From Gemmatimonas aurantiaca (lineage in GTDB: Bacteria; Gemmatimonadota; Gemmatimonadetes; Gemmatimonadales; Gemmatimonadaceae), in the NCBI RefSeq assembly GCF_037190085.1, contig NZ_JBBCJO010000004.1, positions 186,001 to 250,000 of the forward strand: a DNA stretch of 64,000 nucleotides, written 5' to 3'. Each line of letters opens with the position of its first letter. Position 1 is the first letter of the stretch. This document shows, piece after piece, positions 16,546 to 26,098 of this stretch. The notes beneath the pieces were generated by a model, which saw only the letters and a program-made list of their open reading frames with translations, searched no databases and had not been told where the DNA came from. A program made the translations under genes and the position numbers.

Positions 16546-18197
16546 CAGGCCTTCCTCCCGGTGTTGATGACATTGACGTTGCGGAAACGCGCGGGCGGCG
16601 CGCCGTGACTCACGGCGTTCACCTGGGGCGGTTGTCCCTTGCCATCGAAGAACGAACCACCGAGCTGATAGCTGCGCTTGCCGCCGATCATGTCCATGCT
16701 GTTCCAGAAATCCGGCGTGCGGATCTGATACGCCACGTCCTTGAGCACCCCGACGATCTTGCCGCCCTTGATCTCGTGAAAGAGCTGGCCGCCGAACTGC
16801 GCGTTGTAGCGTTGCTGGTCGATGGAGAAGGAGCCGTCGCCCTGAATGAGAATGCCGCGATCGGTGCCGGCGATGAGATCGTCGATGGTGAGATCACGTT
16901 CACCCGGCAGCAGCGACACATTGGGCATGCGCTGGAACTGCACGTTGTCCCATCCCTGCGCATACGCGCAGCCGTGTGAGCGCACGGGGCGGTTGTTCTT
17001 TTCGTACCACCAGCGCAGCCACGGCGCCTGTTCGCGCGTGGTCTGGTAGTCGTTGAACATGCCGTTCTTCACGATGAGGAACTCATCGGGCTTCACACCG
17101 TCGTCGTCCCATCCGATGGTGGAGAGGCCGCCTTCCTGCGAGCGATCACCCTGGATGTTCATGATGGACGGACCGTACTTGAGCGTGCCCAGCATCTTGT
17201 CGGGCGGGGCGATGAACGACGTGCCGGCGTAGTTGGCTTCGTAACCCATCGCGCGATCGAGCTCGGTGGGATGCCCGATGCTTTCGTGGATGGTGAGCCA
17301 GAGGTTCATCGGATCGAGCACCAGATCGTAACGACCCACGTCCACCGGCTTGCCGGTGAGTTTGGCGGCCGCTTCCTCACCCCACTTCTGGGCATTGCCC
17401 ACCAGGTCGTTCTGCAGCACGTACTCCCAGCCGCGGGCCATGGGAGCCACCATGTTGGAGCGGTTCTGGAAGTCGGTGAAATCGCTGGACACCGCGGTGA
17501 TCTGCATGGTGGGCCAGGTGCGCACCACATCCTGCTTCGTGACCGTGCCGTCGGTGTTGGCGTAGTTGCGCTCGTCCTTCACGAAGAAGAAGCCGCTGAA
17601 GATGTACTTCACGTTCTTCGCCTTGAGCGCGTTGGCATTGGCCTTGAGCAGCAGATCGGCCTTCTGTTCGACGGGAATCTCGAAGGGATCCTGCGTGTAG
17701 GCGCCCTTCCACACGCCATTCGCCACCACGGGGGTGGGCAGCCACTCGATGGGATTGGCGCGCGCGATGCGTGAGGCTTTCGCAATGGCCACGGCTTCCC
17801 GCGCGGCAGCGGCGGCGCCATCGGTGGTGAGCAGACGCGTGGCGGCAAATCCCCAGGTGCCGTTCACCAGGGCCCGGACGCCAATGCCCACGGTATCGGT
17901 GTCGACGACCTGCTGGATCTGCTGTTCGCGGGTGAAGACGAAGTTCTGCCGCTGGCGGCTGCAGCGTACGTCGGCGTAGGTGGCACCCGCCATCTTCGCG
18001 GCGTTGAGGGCCGCGTTCATGAGTTCACGGACATTGGCGATGTCGGTGAACGCGTCGAGGGCGCGGGGGTCTGGCGCGGGTGCGGCCGCGAGCCATCGCG
18101 GAATGCCGGCCAGCGCACTGCCGGCGAGCAGGGACGCACCCATGGACGCGCCGAGGGCGGTGCCGCCCTGCCTGAGAAAATCGCGTCGGGAAGTCAT
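16545..18197 (-). CDS. TldD-family metallopeptidase with twin-arginine signal
   Basis: 550 residues. It begins MTSRRDFLRQGGTALGASMG, a clear Tat signal (SRRDFLRQ), with likely cleavage after SALA at residue 30. The catalytic HExxxH motif HESIGH is at residues 304-309, followed by PTELDRAMGYEANYAGTSF, matching TldD. Classical TldD (E. coli) is cytoplasmic, so export is a departure seen in some Bacteroidota/Gemmatimonadota relatives. The first gene of the two-gene minus-strand operon; a hairpin (18223-18230 with 18245-18252) lies in its upstream region. Confidence 0.92.
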   Translation of the reverse strand: MTSRRDFLRQGGTALGASMGASLLAGSALAGIPRWLAAAPAPDPRALDAFTDIANVRELMNAALNAAKMAGATYADVRCSRQRQNFVFTREQQIQQVVDTDTVGIGVRALVNGTWGFAATRLLTTDGAAAAAREAVAIAKASRIARANPIEWLPTPVVANGVWKGAYTQDPFEIPVEQKADLLLKANANALKAKNVKYIFSGFFFVKDERNYANTDGTVTKQDVVRTWPTMQITAVSSDFTDFQNRSNMVAPMARGWEYVLQNDLVGNAQKWGEEAAAKLTGKPVDVGRYDLVLDPMNLWLTIHESIGHPTELDRAMGYEANYAGTSFIAPPDKMLGTLKYGPSIMNIQGDRSQEGGLSTIGWDDDGVKPDEFLIVKNGMFNDYQTTREQAPWLRWWYEKNNRPVRSHGCAYAQGWDNVQFQRMPNVSLLPGERDLTIDDLIAGTDRGILIQGDGSFSIDQQRYNAQFGGQLFHEIKGGKIVGVLKDVAYQIRTPDFWNSMDMIGGKRSYQLGGSFFDGKGQPPQVNAVSHGAPPARFRNVNVINTGRKA

Positions 18198-18359
18198 TGG
18201 GGAGGGGTGACGGACTCGAATGGCGCCGCCAGGAGAGAAAAAACGGCGGCGCGAGGTGGTAAGTCCCCTACGGTAGGGCCGGGACGGCCGTTTCGATAGC
18301 AGGAAGGGCCGGGACGAATGTTCCGCGGGTCGTCCCGATTCCCTGACGCGGGGAATGGT

Positions 18360-18794
18360 CTAGCAGAGGGAAGCGCCGAGGACTCGGAATCCTTCCCGAT
18401 CAGCCGCCACGGCGAGACGCTCGTCGAGCGTCACGAACGGCAGAGTTCCTGGAGCAAAATCGGATGCGATGATGGCTGCCGCCAATTGAAGGGCATCGGC
18501 AGCTCGCAGACGATGCACGCGTAGCAGCCGGGTGGCCTGGAGTCGCACGTCTTCGATGGCAGGGACCTCCAACCAATGCCGTGCATTGGCCTCTAGTCCA
18601 TGCAGTGTTCTTCGCAGCATATCGGCCTCGATGTCTCCATCACGTTCGAGACGCGCGAGGGCAGAGACCGCCTCGATGCGCGTTCCCCACCACGTCACGA
18701 CAGCCGAATCATCGGCGAGATGGTCCCGCATTGCGGGTGTCATTGGCTCCTGAATCAGGAGCGGCAATAGTGCGGACGTGTCCCAATAGCGCAT
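18360..18794 (-). CDS. PIN-domain toxin (VapC-like ribonuclease)
   Basis: 144 residues. The first PIN acidic residue is Asp5 in MRYWDTSALL. RLRAADALQLAAAI contains the third conserved acidic position, and FVTLDERLA gives the last. PIN toxins are Mg-dependent RNases that cleave tRNA or rRNA. The gene is 59 bases downstream of a Phd-type antitoxin on the same strand, which is more spacing than the usual overlap. Confidence 0.88.
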   Translation of the reverse strand: MRYWDTSALLPLLIQEPMTPAMRDHLADDSAVVTWWGTRIEAVSALARLERDGDIEADMLRRTLHGLEANARHWLEVPAIEDVRLQATRLLRVHRLRAADALQLAAAIIASDFAPGTLPFVTLDERLAVAADREGFRVLGASLC

Positions 18795-18853
18795 AGACTG
18801 TCAGGAGGGTGTTCCGGGAAACGCGGCAGCGGCAGAGATGCTGAAGACGACGA

Positions 18854-19150
18854 TCAATACCCGTCATCCCGCTCGGCTCGGAGCGCTGCGACTGCCGACG
18901 CCCGAGCCCGCGGAAGCGGCGCTTGTAGAATCGTCTCGATTTCCCCCTCGAGCGGAGCCGAAGGAAGAATCAGGCGGCCCCGCTGGGCGAGTTCGATCGC
19001 GTGCGCCGACACCCCCGCGGTAACCGGCGGGGGCACGAGTTGCGCAACCGGAACCCCACGATCGGTGATGACCACCGCCTCTCCGCTCCGAATCTCCCGG
19101 ATCAGCGCGCTCAACCCGCTCTTTGCATCAGAGACGGACACTGTCTTCAT
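18854..19150 (-). CDS. Phd/YefM-family antitoxin
   Basis: 98 residues. MKTVSVSDAKSGLSALIREI followed by GEAVVITDRGVPVAQLVP is the Phd/YefM DNA-binding fold. The C-terminal 40 residues (Leu/Arg/Ala-rich) should wrap the toxin. A TATCAT hexamer (complement of 19157-19162) ends exactly 6 nt before the ATG, and a TTGATT box sits 17 bp further upstream. The mRNA is therefore probably leaderless, and the near-palindrome overlapping the -10 (GACCATGATAGTC, 19154-19166) could be the autoregulatory operator. Confidence 0.88.
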   Translation of the reverse strand: MKTVSVSDAKSGLSALIREIRSGEAVVITDRGVPVAQLVPPPVTAGVSAHAIELAQRGRLILPSAPLEGEIETILQAPLPRARASAVAALRAERDDGY

Positions 19151-19156
19151 AAGACC

Positions 19157-19185
19157 ATGATAGTCATTTCGTTTCGACCAATCAA
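19157..19185 (-). promoter_or_regulatory. Promoter of the toxin-antitoxin pair
   Basis: On the minus strand: -35 TTGATT (19185-19180), 17-bp spacer, -10 TATCAT (19162-19157), with the antitoxin ATG starting 6 nt after the -10. Spacing predicts a transcription start at or next to the A of ATG. Confidence 0.5.
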
Positions 19186-19203
19186 GGCTTTTACAGGCTG
19201 TTC

Positions 19204-21903
19204 TCAGTGCTCATATCGATCAGCCCGCCTTCTGCTCCCCTCTTCGAGCACCACCGCCACCCACGGCGCGTCGGAGCGATCCCGGCGGACGGTCCAGGTC
19301 AGCGTGGCGGGTGCTCCCGCCTGCAGCGTGACCGATTGGGTGGCCTGGGCCGGCGTGCGGAGTCGCAGGTTGTCGGTGCGCAGCGTGTAGCGGTGCATAC
19401 CGGCACCGCTCACGGTGAGCCGCAGGGTGATGTCGCCATTGGCGGCCGTGCTGCTGGTGAGCGCCAATGTGTCGGCCGACGCCGAACCTTGCGCCGGGCC
19501 CTGCGCATGTGGCAGCAGATCCTCCATGAGCCACAACCAGCGGTTACTGGAGTGCACCCACACTTCCTTGTACACGTACATGTTCTGCGACGGGTAGTAC
19601 GGCAGATCGCTCGTGCCACGGCTCTGCATGCCCACCGGCAGCGTGCCGACCATGTCACCCGACGACACGCTGTACTGCTGCGCCCAGTCGTAGCCTTCAC
19701 CGTACATGGTGCTCTGCGTGAACGGGTTGCGTCCCACCACCCATTCGGCCTGCCGCGTGGCCAGTTCGAGTCCGTCACGATCGCCGCGCATGCGTGATGC
19801 CGCCGACAGTCCCTTGGCCTGCGACAGCAACACGCCGTAGTTGCCGCGGCGCTGGAACCACACCGGGAAGGTGCGCAGATACCAGCCGTCACCCATGGGC
19901 GTGCCGGCCCGCACCTGTTCGGCGTACTCGCTCTGCTTCTCCAGATAGCGTCCGCCCGAGTCGGGCACCTGCACGCTGTCCACCGCACGATAGACATACG
20001 CCGGCAGTACTTCATATGGCGCCGTCACGCGCGCGGTGCGCTTCTGATACTCGGCGTAGCGCACGACGGTGGCATACCACGGCATCCAGTCGGCGTGACC
20101 GGGCAGTGCGTCGATGAGCTGGGTGAGCGCCACGATGGGCGCCTGGTCGGCCGCGCGGTGGAACTGATGAAAGATCGTGTCCCGATCGGGACCGGTGTAG
20201 AAGAAGCCCGACAGCGGTAGCGTGCTGCCCACCCGCGTCACCTGCTGCGACGCCATCACGATGCGCGCGAGCTCCACCGCCTTGTCGCGGTACTGCGCCT
20301 CTCCGGTGGCGCGCCAGAGTTCGAGTGACGCGGTGATGCCGATGCTGGCGAGTTCCATGCGCGCGGCCGCAAACGCCGGTGTATGCCAGGTGGATGGTCC
20401 TTCGATGCCGACGATGGCATGCGCCCAGTCGTCGCGCGCGATGCGCAACGCTTCGGCGGCACGCGCCGGGTCGCGTGTCCGCAATACACGCGCACCGATC
20501 GCACCGGCCGCCGCCGAGATGTAATTGGCGTTGGGATTGTTCTTCGCTTCGACGGAACGGTCGTCCGCATCACCGACGATGTTGTTGGACCAGAAGTTGT
20601 GACTGCCGAATCCGATGCGGTATCCCCCGTCGAAACGCACGCGCAACACCCAGTCGAGTCCCCATGTGGCTTCTTCGATGAGCCGGTCCACGAGGGCGGG
20701 GTGACGGCCTTCGGTCATGAGTCGCTCGGCCAGCGCGAACATGGCATACGTGCCTTCGCCCGTATTGATCACGCCCTGCGACAGATCGCCGGCGTCGTGC
20801 CAGCCACCACTCATGGTGATGCGCTTGTCGCCCAGTGTGGCGAACCAGTCGAGGTGATCGATGCCGTGCACACCCGGCACATCAAAACCGCAGCGGTTGC
20901 CATAGTAAAAATTGAGCGACTTCCAGATGGACGGCAGCCAGGCGGTGTCGTTCACCACGAAGGGCTTGCTGATGGCCGAGCCCACACGCAACACGTAACG
21001 GCCGGGTGTGGTGAGTTCACTGAAATCGAGCTGCTGGAATGCACCGGTGGGTGTGGTCACCTGTTGCACGGACTTGCGCAGCACACTCTCGCCAAACGCG
21101 ATGTCGCCCACGCGCACGACGTCGAAGTGCGAAGCGGTCAGACCATTCGCGATCGCGGATTTCCGGCTGTCCACCTGATACCCGCTATGACTGAACGCGA
21201 ATTTGCCTGGCGCCACGCTCCAGCCGGTGTGCACATCGGGGTCCACCTTCTGCAGTTCGATACGTCCGACCTCGAACGCCACCCGATCGTCGGGGTTCGC
21301 GATCATGCGGTTCACGAAGTAGCCGATCTCGATGAGCGTGACACGATCGCGGGCCAGCGGTTCGATCTCCCACGTCACCTGCTGCCACCCGTTCTTCTGC
21401 AGCGTGATGACATGCGTGCCTTCGCGGTTGTAGCGATCGGGCACCTTCACCGCGCCATCGTTGTGCATGACGAGCTGCAGAGGCAGCACGGGTACGCCGG
21501 TGTAGTCGGGCCGGATCCAGATGGAGATGCGATTGAACGCACTCCAGTCCTCGTTGGCCACCGTGCGGCGGAGATTGATGGCAGGCAGCCGCGGCCGTTC
21601 AGGGAGAGGCGGCCGGTTGAGCCGCATGTCCACCCGCAGCGCCCGCATGTCGCTCAGACGTGGCGCGTCGGGAAACGACAGCGTGCCGGCACCGGTGAGT
21701 TTCCAGTTGGCCGGCTGCGTCATGTCATCGAGCACGCGGCTCGCGTGCACGGGCTTGGCGAGCCAGCCGTACTCCGCCGAATTCGGAAAGTCGATGGGGA
21801 GCAGCGCGCGCGGCGGGGCGAGGGACTGCGCGCCAAGCAAGTTGGGAGAGGTGGCCGCGCCAATCGTGGCCACCGTGACGAGGAGTTTCCGCAACGTGTC
21901 CAT
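19204..21903 (-). CDS. Glycoside hydrolase family 9 (endoglucanase-like), secreted
   Basis: About 899 residues with an N-terminal signal ending near LLGAQS. The first 250 residues form a beta-rich carbohydrate-binding-like domain (WKLTGAGTLSFPD...). An Ig-like cellulase N-terminal domain follows (PGKFAFSHSGYQVD... GRYVLRVG). The (alpha/alpha)6 GH9 catalytic domain has the paired aspartates in GGWHDAGDLSQG and the C-terminal block YVYKEVWVHSSNRW, whose Glu is the likely general acid. A last domain of about 90 residues is beta-rich. GH9 enzymes cleave beta-1,4-glucans. ATG 21903 is preferred over 21924 because the signal peptide then begins MDTLRKLLVTVA. Confidence 0.88.
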   Translation of the reverse strand: MDTLRKLLVTVATIGAATSPNLLGAQSLAPPRALLPIDFPNSAEYGWLAKPVHASRVLDDMTQPANWKLTGAGTLSFPDAPRLSDMRALRVDMRLNRPPLPERPRLPAINLRRTVANEDWSAFNRISIWIRPDYTGVPVLPLQLVMHNDGAVKVPDRYNREGTHVITLQKNGWQQVTWEIEPLARDRVTLIEIGYFVNRMIANPDDRVAFEVGRIELQKVDPDVHTGWSVAPGKFAFSHSGYQVDSRKSAIANGLTASHFDVVRVGDIAFGESVLRKSVQQVTTPTGAFQQLDFSELTTPGRYVLRVGSAISKPFVVNDTAWLPSIWKSLNFYYGNRCGFDVPGVHGIDHLDWFATLGDKRITMSGGWHDAGDLSQGVINTGEGTYAMFALAERLMTEGRHPALVDRLIEEATWGLDWVLRVRFDGGYRIGFGSHNFWSNNIVGDADDRSVEAKNNPNANYISAAAGAIGARVLRTRDPARAAEALRIARDDWAHAIVGIEGPSTWHTPAFAAARMELASIGITASLELWRATGEAQYRDKAVELARIVMASQQVTRVGSTLPLSGFFYTGPDRDTIFHQFHRAADQAPIVALTQLIDALPGHADWMPWYATVVRYAEYQKRTARVTAPYEVLPAYVYRAVDSVQVPDSGGRYLEKQSEYAEQVRAGTPMGDGWYLRTFPVWFQRRGNYGVLLSQAKGLSAASRMRGDRDGLELATRQAEWVVGRNPFTQSTMYGEGYDWAQQYSVSSGDMVGTLPVGMQSRGTSDLPYYPSQNMYVYKEVWVHSSNRWLWLMEDLLPHAQGPAQGSASADTLALTSSTAANGDITLRLTVSGAGMHRYTLRTDNLRLRTPAQATQSVTLQAGAPATLTWTVRRDRSDAPWVAVVLEEGSRRRADRYEH

Positions 21904-22034
21904 ATTGAGACTCAAAATGGACACGTGCGGTCAATTTTGCGCAATCAGCACACGTCAGAGCCTGGAGAATGGGCGAGGCATGCCAGGAGGCAGCATGCCC
22001 GCCAAATCTCACTGGAAAGCGATTCCAGGCGATG

Positions 22035-24401
22035 CTACTTGAATCGGATCCCGTTTGGTGCGATGGCGCCCTTGGTGGGCACGAACGGCTTGGGCGCGGG
22101 CTTACCGGGACGCGCCGGGCCACGACCGTCGCGGTGGCCGCGGTTGTTGTCCTGCACATCCCGTCGTGTGCCGCCTTCACCCGCCGCTCCTGCGCGCGCG
22201 CCACTCGTGCCGCCATCGCTGCGCATGCTGAGCGCGATGCGGTTGCGGGGCAGATCCACGCTCTGCACGGTGACTTTCACCTTCTGGCCGACCTTCACCA
22301 CGTCGTTGGCGTCCTTCACATAGCGATCGGCCAACTGGCTCACGTGCACCAGTCCATCCTGGTGCACGCCGATGTCCACAAAAGCCCCGAAGGCCACGAT
22401 GTTGGTGACGACCCCTTCCAGCACCATGCCCGGCAGCAGATCGCTGGGCTTCTGGATGTCGTCGCGGAACGCGGGTGGTTCGAATGCGGCGCGGGGATCG
22501 CGGCCGGGCTTTTTGAGTTCGGCCACGATGTCCCGCAGCGTGGGCATGCCCACAGCGTTGCCGACATCGTTGCTCACGTACGTCGCGAGTTCGATGCGAT
22601 CGACCAGCGCATCGTTGCCGATGAGTTCGGCCACGTTCACGCCGAGGTCTTTGGCCATGCGTTCCACGAGGCCGTAGCGCTCGGGGTGCACGGCACTCGC
22701 GTCGAGCGGATGCGCGCCGCCGCGCACACGCAGGAAGCCGGCCGACTGTTCGAAGGCCTTGGCGCCCAGTCGCGGCACGCTCTTGAGATCGCCTCGCGAT
22801 TTGAATCCGCCCTGATTGTCGCGCAGCGTGACGATGGCCTGCGCCAGCGAGGGGCCGATACCGGCCACATACCCCAGCAGCGCGGCGGAGGCGGTGTTCA
22901 CCTCGACGCCCACCCGGTTCACGGCGCTCTCCACCGTGTCGTCGAGACGCTGCTTGAGACGCGTCTGATTCACATCGTGCTGGTACTGTCCCACGCCGAT
23001 GCTCTTGGGGTCGATCTTCACGAGTTCGGCGAGCGGGTCCTGCAACCGGCGCGCGATGCTCACCGCGCCACGCAGCGAGACGTCGAGCTCGGGAAATTCC
23101 TGTCGCGCGAGGTCACTGGCCGAATACACCGACGCCCCCGCTTCATTCACCACCACCACCTGCGGACGCGGCGGATCGAGCTCACGCAACGCGGCCTTGG
23201 TGAGCGTTTCCGTTTCGCGGCTCGCGGTACCGTTGCCGATCGCGATGAGCTCCGGCGTGAAGCGTGCGACCATCGCGCGCACGGCGCCGGCAAAGCGGTC
23301 TTCCTGATGCAGATAGAGCGTGTCCGTATGGACGAGCGCTCCCGTGGCGCTCACTACGGCCACTTTCACACCGGTACGGAAACCGGGATCGAGTCCGATC
23401 ACGCGCTTCTCACCGGCGGGCGAGGCAAGCAGCAATTGCTCGAGGTTGCGGCCGAAGATGGCGATGGCTTCGTCGTCGGCGCGTGTCTTGAGTTCCACGC
23501 GCAGTTCCACCTCGATGGCCGGCGCGAGCAGACGCTTGTAGGTATCGGCCGCCACCAGCGTCAGTTGCTGCGTGGCCTTGCGCGTGCCGATCACCTCGCC
23601 CGCCAGGCGCGCGTTGATCTCTTCGACGGGCGCTTCGATGCGCCACAACAGTTCGCCTTCGGTTTCACCACGACGAATGGCCAGCATGCGATGGCTGGGA
23701 ATGGTTCCCAGCGGTTCGGAAAACTCGAAGTAATCCTTGAACTTGGAATCGTCGCTCTTCTTCTCGGCGATGACGCTGCTCTTCACCACACCCTTCGCGC
23801 GGGTGACTTCGCGTACCCATCCACGGATCACGGCGTCTTCGGCCACCTGTTCGGCAAGGATGTCCCGTGCGCCCTGCAGGGCTGCATCGGCGGTGGGCAC
23901 TTCGGAGGGCTTGCCGTCGACTTCGGGCAGGATGAACTCGGCCGCCTTTGCCAACGCCGCTTCATCGGAGGCGGTTCCTTCCCAGAGCGCCTCGGCCAGC
24001 GGACCGAGTCCACGTTCGCGCGCGATCATGGCCCGCGTGCGTCGCTTGGGCTTGTAGGGGAGGTACAGATCCTCGAGTGCCTGCTTGGTGTCGGCGGCGA
24101 GAATGGAGGCCTTGAGCGTGTCGTCGAGTTTGCCCTGTTCATCGATGCTCTTGAGGATGGCGGCGCGACGATCCTCGAGTTCCTTGATGTAGTCGGCGCG
24201 CTCACGCACATCGCGGAGCTGCACCTCGTCGAGGCCACCCGTGACTTCCTTGCGGTAGCGGGCGATGAAGGGAAGCGTGGCGCCCTCGGCGAAGAGCACG
24301 AGGGTGCGATGAACCTGCTGCGGGTTCAGCGAGAGTTCGGAGGCAACGCGCGCGACGAGGGTCGCGTCGAGCGTGCCGATCGGTGCGGCGGGTGCGGTCA
24401 T
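22035..24401 (-). CDS. tex: Tex-family RNA-binding transcription accessory protein
   Basis: 788 residues from the ATG at 24401. Tex binds nucleic acid and affects transcription and toxin expression; its precise mechanism is uncertain. Domains in order: N-terminal helical bundle (PFIARYRKEVTGGLDEVQLRD), YqgF/RNase H-like domain (VIGLDPGFRTGVKVAVV), helix-hairpin-helix repeats (GYVAGIGPSLAQAIV), and a C-terminal S1 domain (GMVLEGVVTNIVAFGAFVDI). A basic Arg/Gly tail follows. The start is chosen because TATGTT (complement of 24408-24413) ends 6 nt before this ATG, the leaderless pattern; a further in-frame ATG lies at 24422. Confidence 0.96.
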   Translation of the reverse strand: MTAPAAPIGTLDATLVARVASELSLNPQQVHRTLVLFAEGATLPFIARYRKEVTGGLDEVQLRDVRERADYIKELEDRRAAILKSIDEQGKLDDTLKASILAADTKQALEDLYLPYKPKRRTRAMIARERGLGPLAEALWEGTASDEAALAKAAEFILPEVDGKPSEVPTADAALQGARDILAEQVAEDAVIRGWVREVTRAKGVVKSSVIAEKKSDDSKFKDYFEFSEPLGTIPSHRMLAIRRGETEGELLWRIEAPVEEINARLAGEVIGTRKATQQLTLVAADTYKRLLAPAIEVELRVELKTRADDEAIAIFGRNLEQLLLASPAGEKRVIGLDPGFRTGVKVAVVSATGALVHTDTLYLHQEDRFAGAVRAMVARFTPELIAIGNGTASRETETLTKAALRELDPPRPQVVVVNEAGASVYSASDLARQEFPELDVSLRGAVSIARRLQDPLAELVKIDPKSIGVGQYQHDVNQTRLKQRLDDTVESAVNRVGVEVNTASAALLGYVAGIGPSLAQAIVTLRDNQGGFKSRGDLKSVPRLGAKAFEQSAGFLRVRGGAHPLDASAVHPERYGLVERMAKDLGVNVAELIGNDALVDRIELATYVSNDVGNAVGMPTLRDIVAELKKPGRDPRAAFEPPAFRDDIQKPSDLLPGMVLEGVVTNIVAFGAFVDIGVHQDGLVHVSQLADRYVKDANDVVKVGQKVKVTVQSVDLPRNRIALSMRSDGGTSGARAGAAGEGGTRRDVQDNNRGHRDGRGPARPGKPAPKPFVPTKGAIAPNGIRFK

Positions 24402-24496
24402 GGCGTCAACATAGAGGCGCACGGGTGCGAAATGGAGGACTTGAAATCCGGCGACATCGGCACATCACCTAGGCCTCCACGTAGTGCAGTGCTCCC

Positions 24497-25699
24497 CTAT
24501 TGTGATGAGGACAACCATTCCTTTGCGGATGGCAGCGCTCTATCGGCAAAGCCGAATGCGACCGCACGAATCAGGAACTTCGAGTAATAGTCCGTATAGA
24601 GATAGTAGTAGCGAAAGAGCGCAAGGAACGCTGCTATCGCCAGAAGAACGGGCACGGAGAATGCCATCTGCCGTTGATGGTCTGTCCCGAACTCGACCAA
24701 CGAACCAACGTTCAACCACCAAAGACCACAGTACAAAGCGGCGAGGTACAACGCACATCCCAGGTTGCGGGAGAATCCGTACAACCGCAGCCAGTTGTCG
24801 GCGAGTTCGCTCATGGATGGTCCGCTGGCTCTCACGGCCATTGCTGCGAACCAGTATGCAGAAGAAAAGTCACTGCGGTCATTCCCAGCACCGCAGCGCT
24901 CCCGCACGCTCCAGAATTGTGCGACGGTCTCTTTGTCCAGTGGGCGCCTGGAGTGTGTAAGCTTGGCCAGGAGCACAGAGGCAAATCGTTCGGGAACGGA
25001 CAATACATAGGCGACGAATGTCAGCCCCGCCGACAGTCGTTGGCCACTTTCCGACTTGTTGATTCGCAGGACCGAATCCCATTGAGATATCGTGAGACAC
25101 AGCGAGACGATCCAGGATACAAACAGAATCACGAGGGCGATCCCGGACAATGTCGCTGCCCATTCCAGTCTTTCGATCGCCAGCGCGTTGTCCGAGAGCA
25201 GATAGGCCAGAGGGGAAGGAAGAAGACGGTTGAGAGGAATGGCTCCGGGCAGGGAGAGGTAGCGGAAAAGGAAGTATGCATTGACCCAGAAGAACACTCC
25301 ACGTGAAAAGCTGGCCGTAATCTCGCGATGACCGACCTGCCCTCCAAGAAATCGCCGGAATGGATACCCCCGGCCCTTCTCCACATAGAACCGGTCGATT
25401 GCAATGGCAGAGATGGATGCCACCAGGTGACCAACGACGTAACAACCGATCGCCGCCGCGAGTAGAACAACAACCTGAGCAGGCCAGGAAGATGCATTGG
25501 CCACTCCTGCGAGAACCGTCCGGAGAGCCGTGTTGATCGGTACACTGACCGACTCGGGATCGATAGATGCGGATCTGCTCCAGTACTCGAAGAGGCTGAC
25601 AGCGAACACCAGAACGCTACCGGGCACGAAATAGCCCAATACATCATATGCCGTCACCGAACGGCGGATATCAGAAATTGCTTGTTGCACATCAGCCAT
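24497..25699 (-). CDS. Polytopic membrane protein of unknown function
   Basis: 400 residues with about seven hydrophobic segments: near residues 18-40, 70-100, 150-168, 190-215, 232-250, 315-335 and 348-380. Between the fifth and sixth lies a soluble stretch of about 60 residues with LDKETVAQFWSVRERCGAG. No family is recognised. The DNA is visibly less GC-rich than the flanks and codon choice differs from neighbours, as for the following small gene. Together they look like acquired DNA. There is no signature of a transporter or sensor. Confidence 0.7.
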   Translation of the reverse strand: MADVQQAISDIRRSVTAYDVLGYFVPGSVLVFAVSLFEYWSRSASIDPESVSVPINTALRTVLAGVANASSWPAQVVVLLAAAIGCYVVGHLVASISAIAIDRFYVEKGRGYPFRRFLGGQVGHREITASFSRGVFFWVNAYFLFRYLSLPGAIPLNRLLPSPLAYLLSDNALAIERLEWAATLSGIALVILFVSWIVSLCLTISQWDSVLRINKSESGQRLSAGLTFVAYVLSVPERFASVLLAKLTHSRRPLDKETVAQFWSVRERCGAGNDRSDFSSAYWFAAMAVRASGPSMSELADNWLRLYGFSRNLGCALYLAALYCGLWWLNVGSLVEFGTDHQRQMAFSVPVLLAIAAFLALFRYYYLYTDYYSKFLIRAVAFGFADRALPSAKEWLSSSQ

Positions 25700-25734
25700 T
25701 GTTTGCCTTCAGACAGCGTGTGTCAGCAAAGTGA

Positions 25735-25968
25735 CTATGGAGTGACTCGATGAGTTCCCTCGTAGGAATGGTCCTCTTCGAACTTCGGAGAATGCTTCCC
25801 GCCAACATTCTTACTCCATGCATAGAGCACACCGTACATCGCAGGTTGGAAGGCCAAACCGACAACGGCGCCCCAGAAACCTGCGATCACGTAGCCAATC
25901 AGGGCGAGAACGACGGAAGCGCCGATGATTCGCGCCATCAGGAGAGGTTGATCACGATTTTCCCGCAT
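25735..25968 (-). CDS. Small two-helix membrane protein, unknown
   Basis: 77 residues with two adjacent membrane helices (about 13-33 and 36-52) and a charged tail. A perfect AGGAGG precedes the ATG at about 5 nt, supporting the start. It lies just upstream of, and on the same strand as, the polytopic membrane protein and shares its lower GC content, so the two may be co-transcribed and co-inherited. Confidence 0.65.
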   Translation of the reverse strand: MRENRDQPLLMARIIGASVVLALIGYVIAGFWGAVVGLAFQPAMYGVLYAWSKNVGGKHSPKFEEDHSYEGTHRVTP

Positions 25969-26098
25969 AGATCCTCCTGGGATTGGCGTGGGTCCTGCTT
26001 ATGGAAGCCGGATGATCGGTATCGACTCTGCCAAGTTTATAGAGTATCACCTCGCAGCCTGACGGGGAACATCTTGGGGGCGACCCGTCAGCACTCCG

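Noticed and set aside
18290..18350. Repeated GGGCCGGGACG sequence upstream of the TldD gene, considered as an operator
   Set aside because: Only two imperfect copies without palindromic structure; too little to support a binding site.
21969..24587. 872-codon plus-strand frame antisense to tex
   Set aside because: It is exactly antisense to the conserved Tex gene; the high GC of the genome leaves long antisense frames open without coding meaning.
25292..25310. Possible third parS-like site near CCACGTGAAAAGC
   Set aside because: Only one half of the palindrome matches and the site lies inside a coding region.
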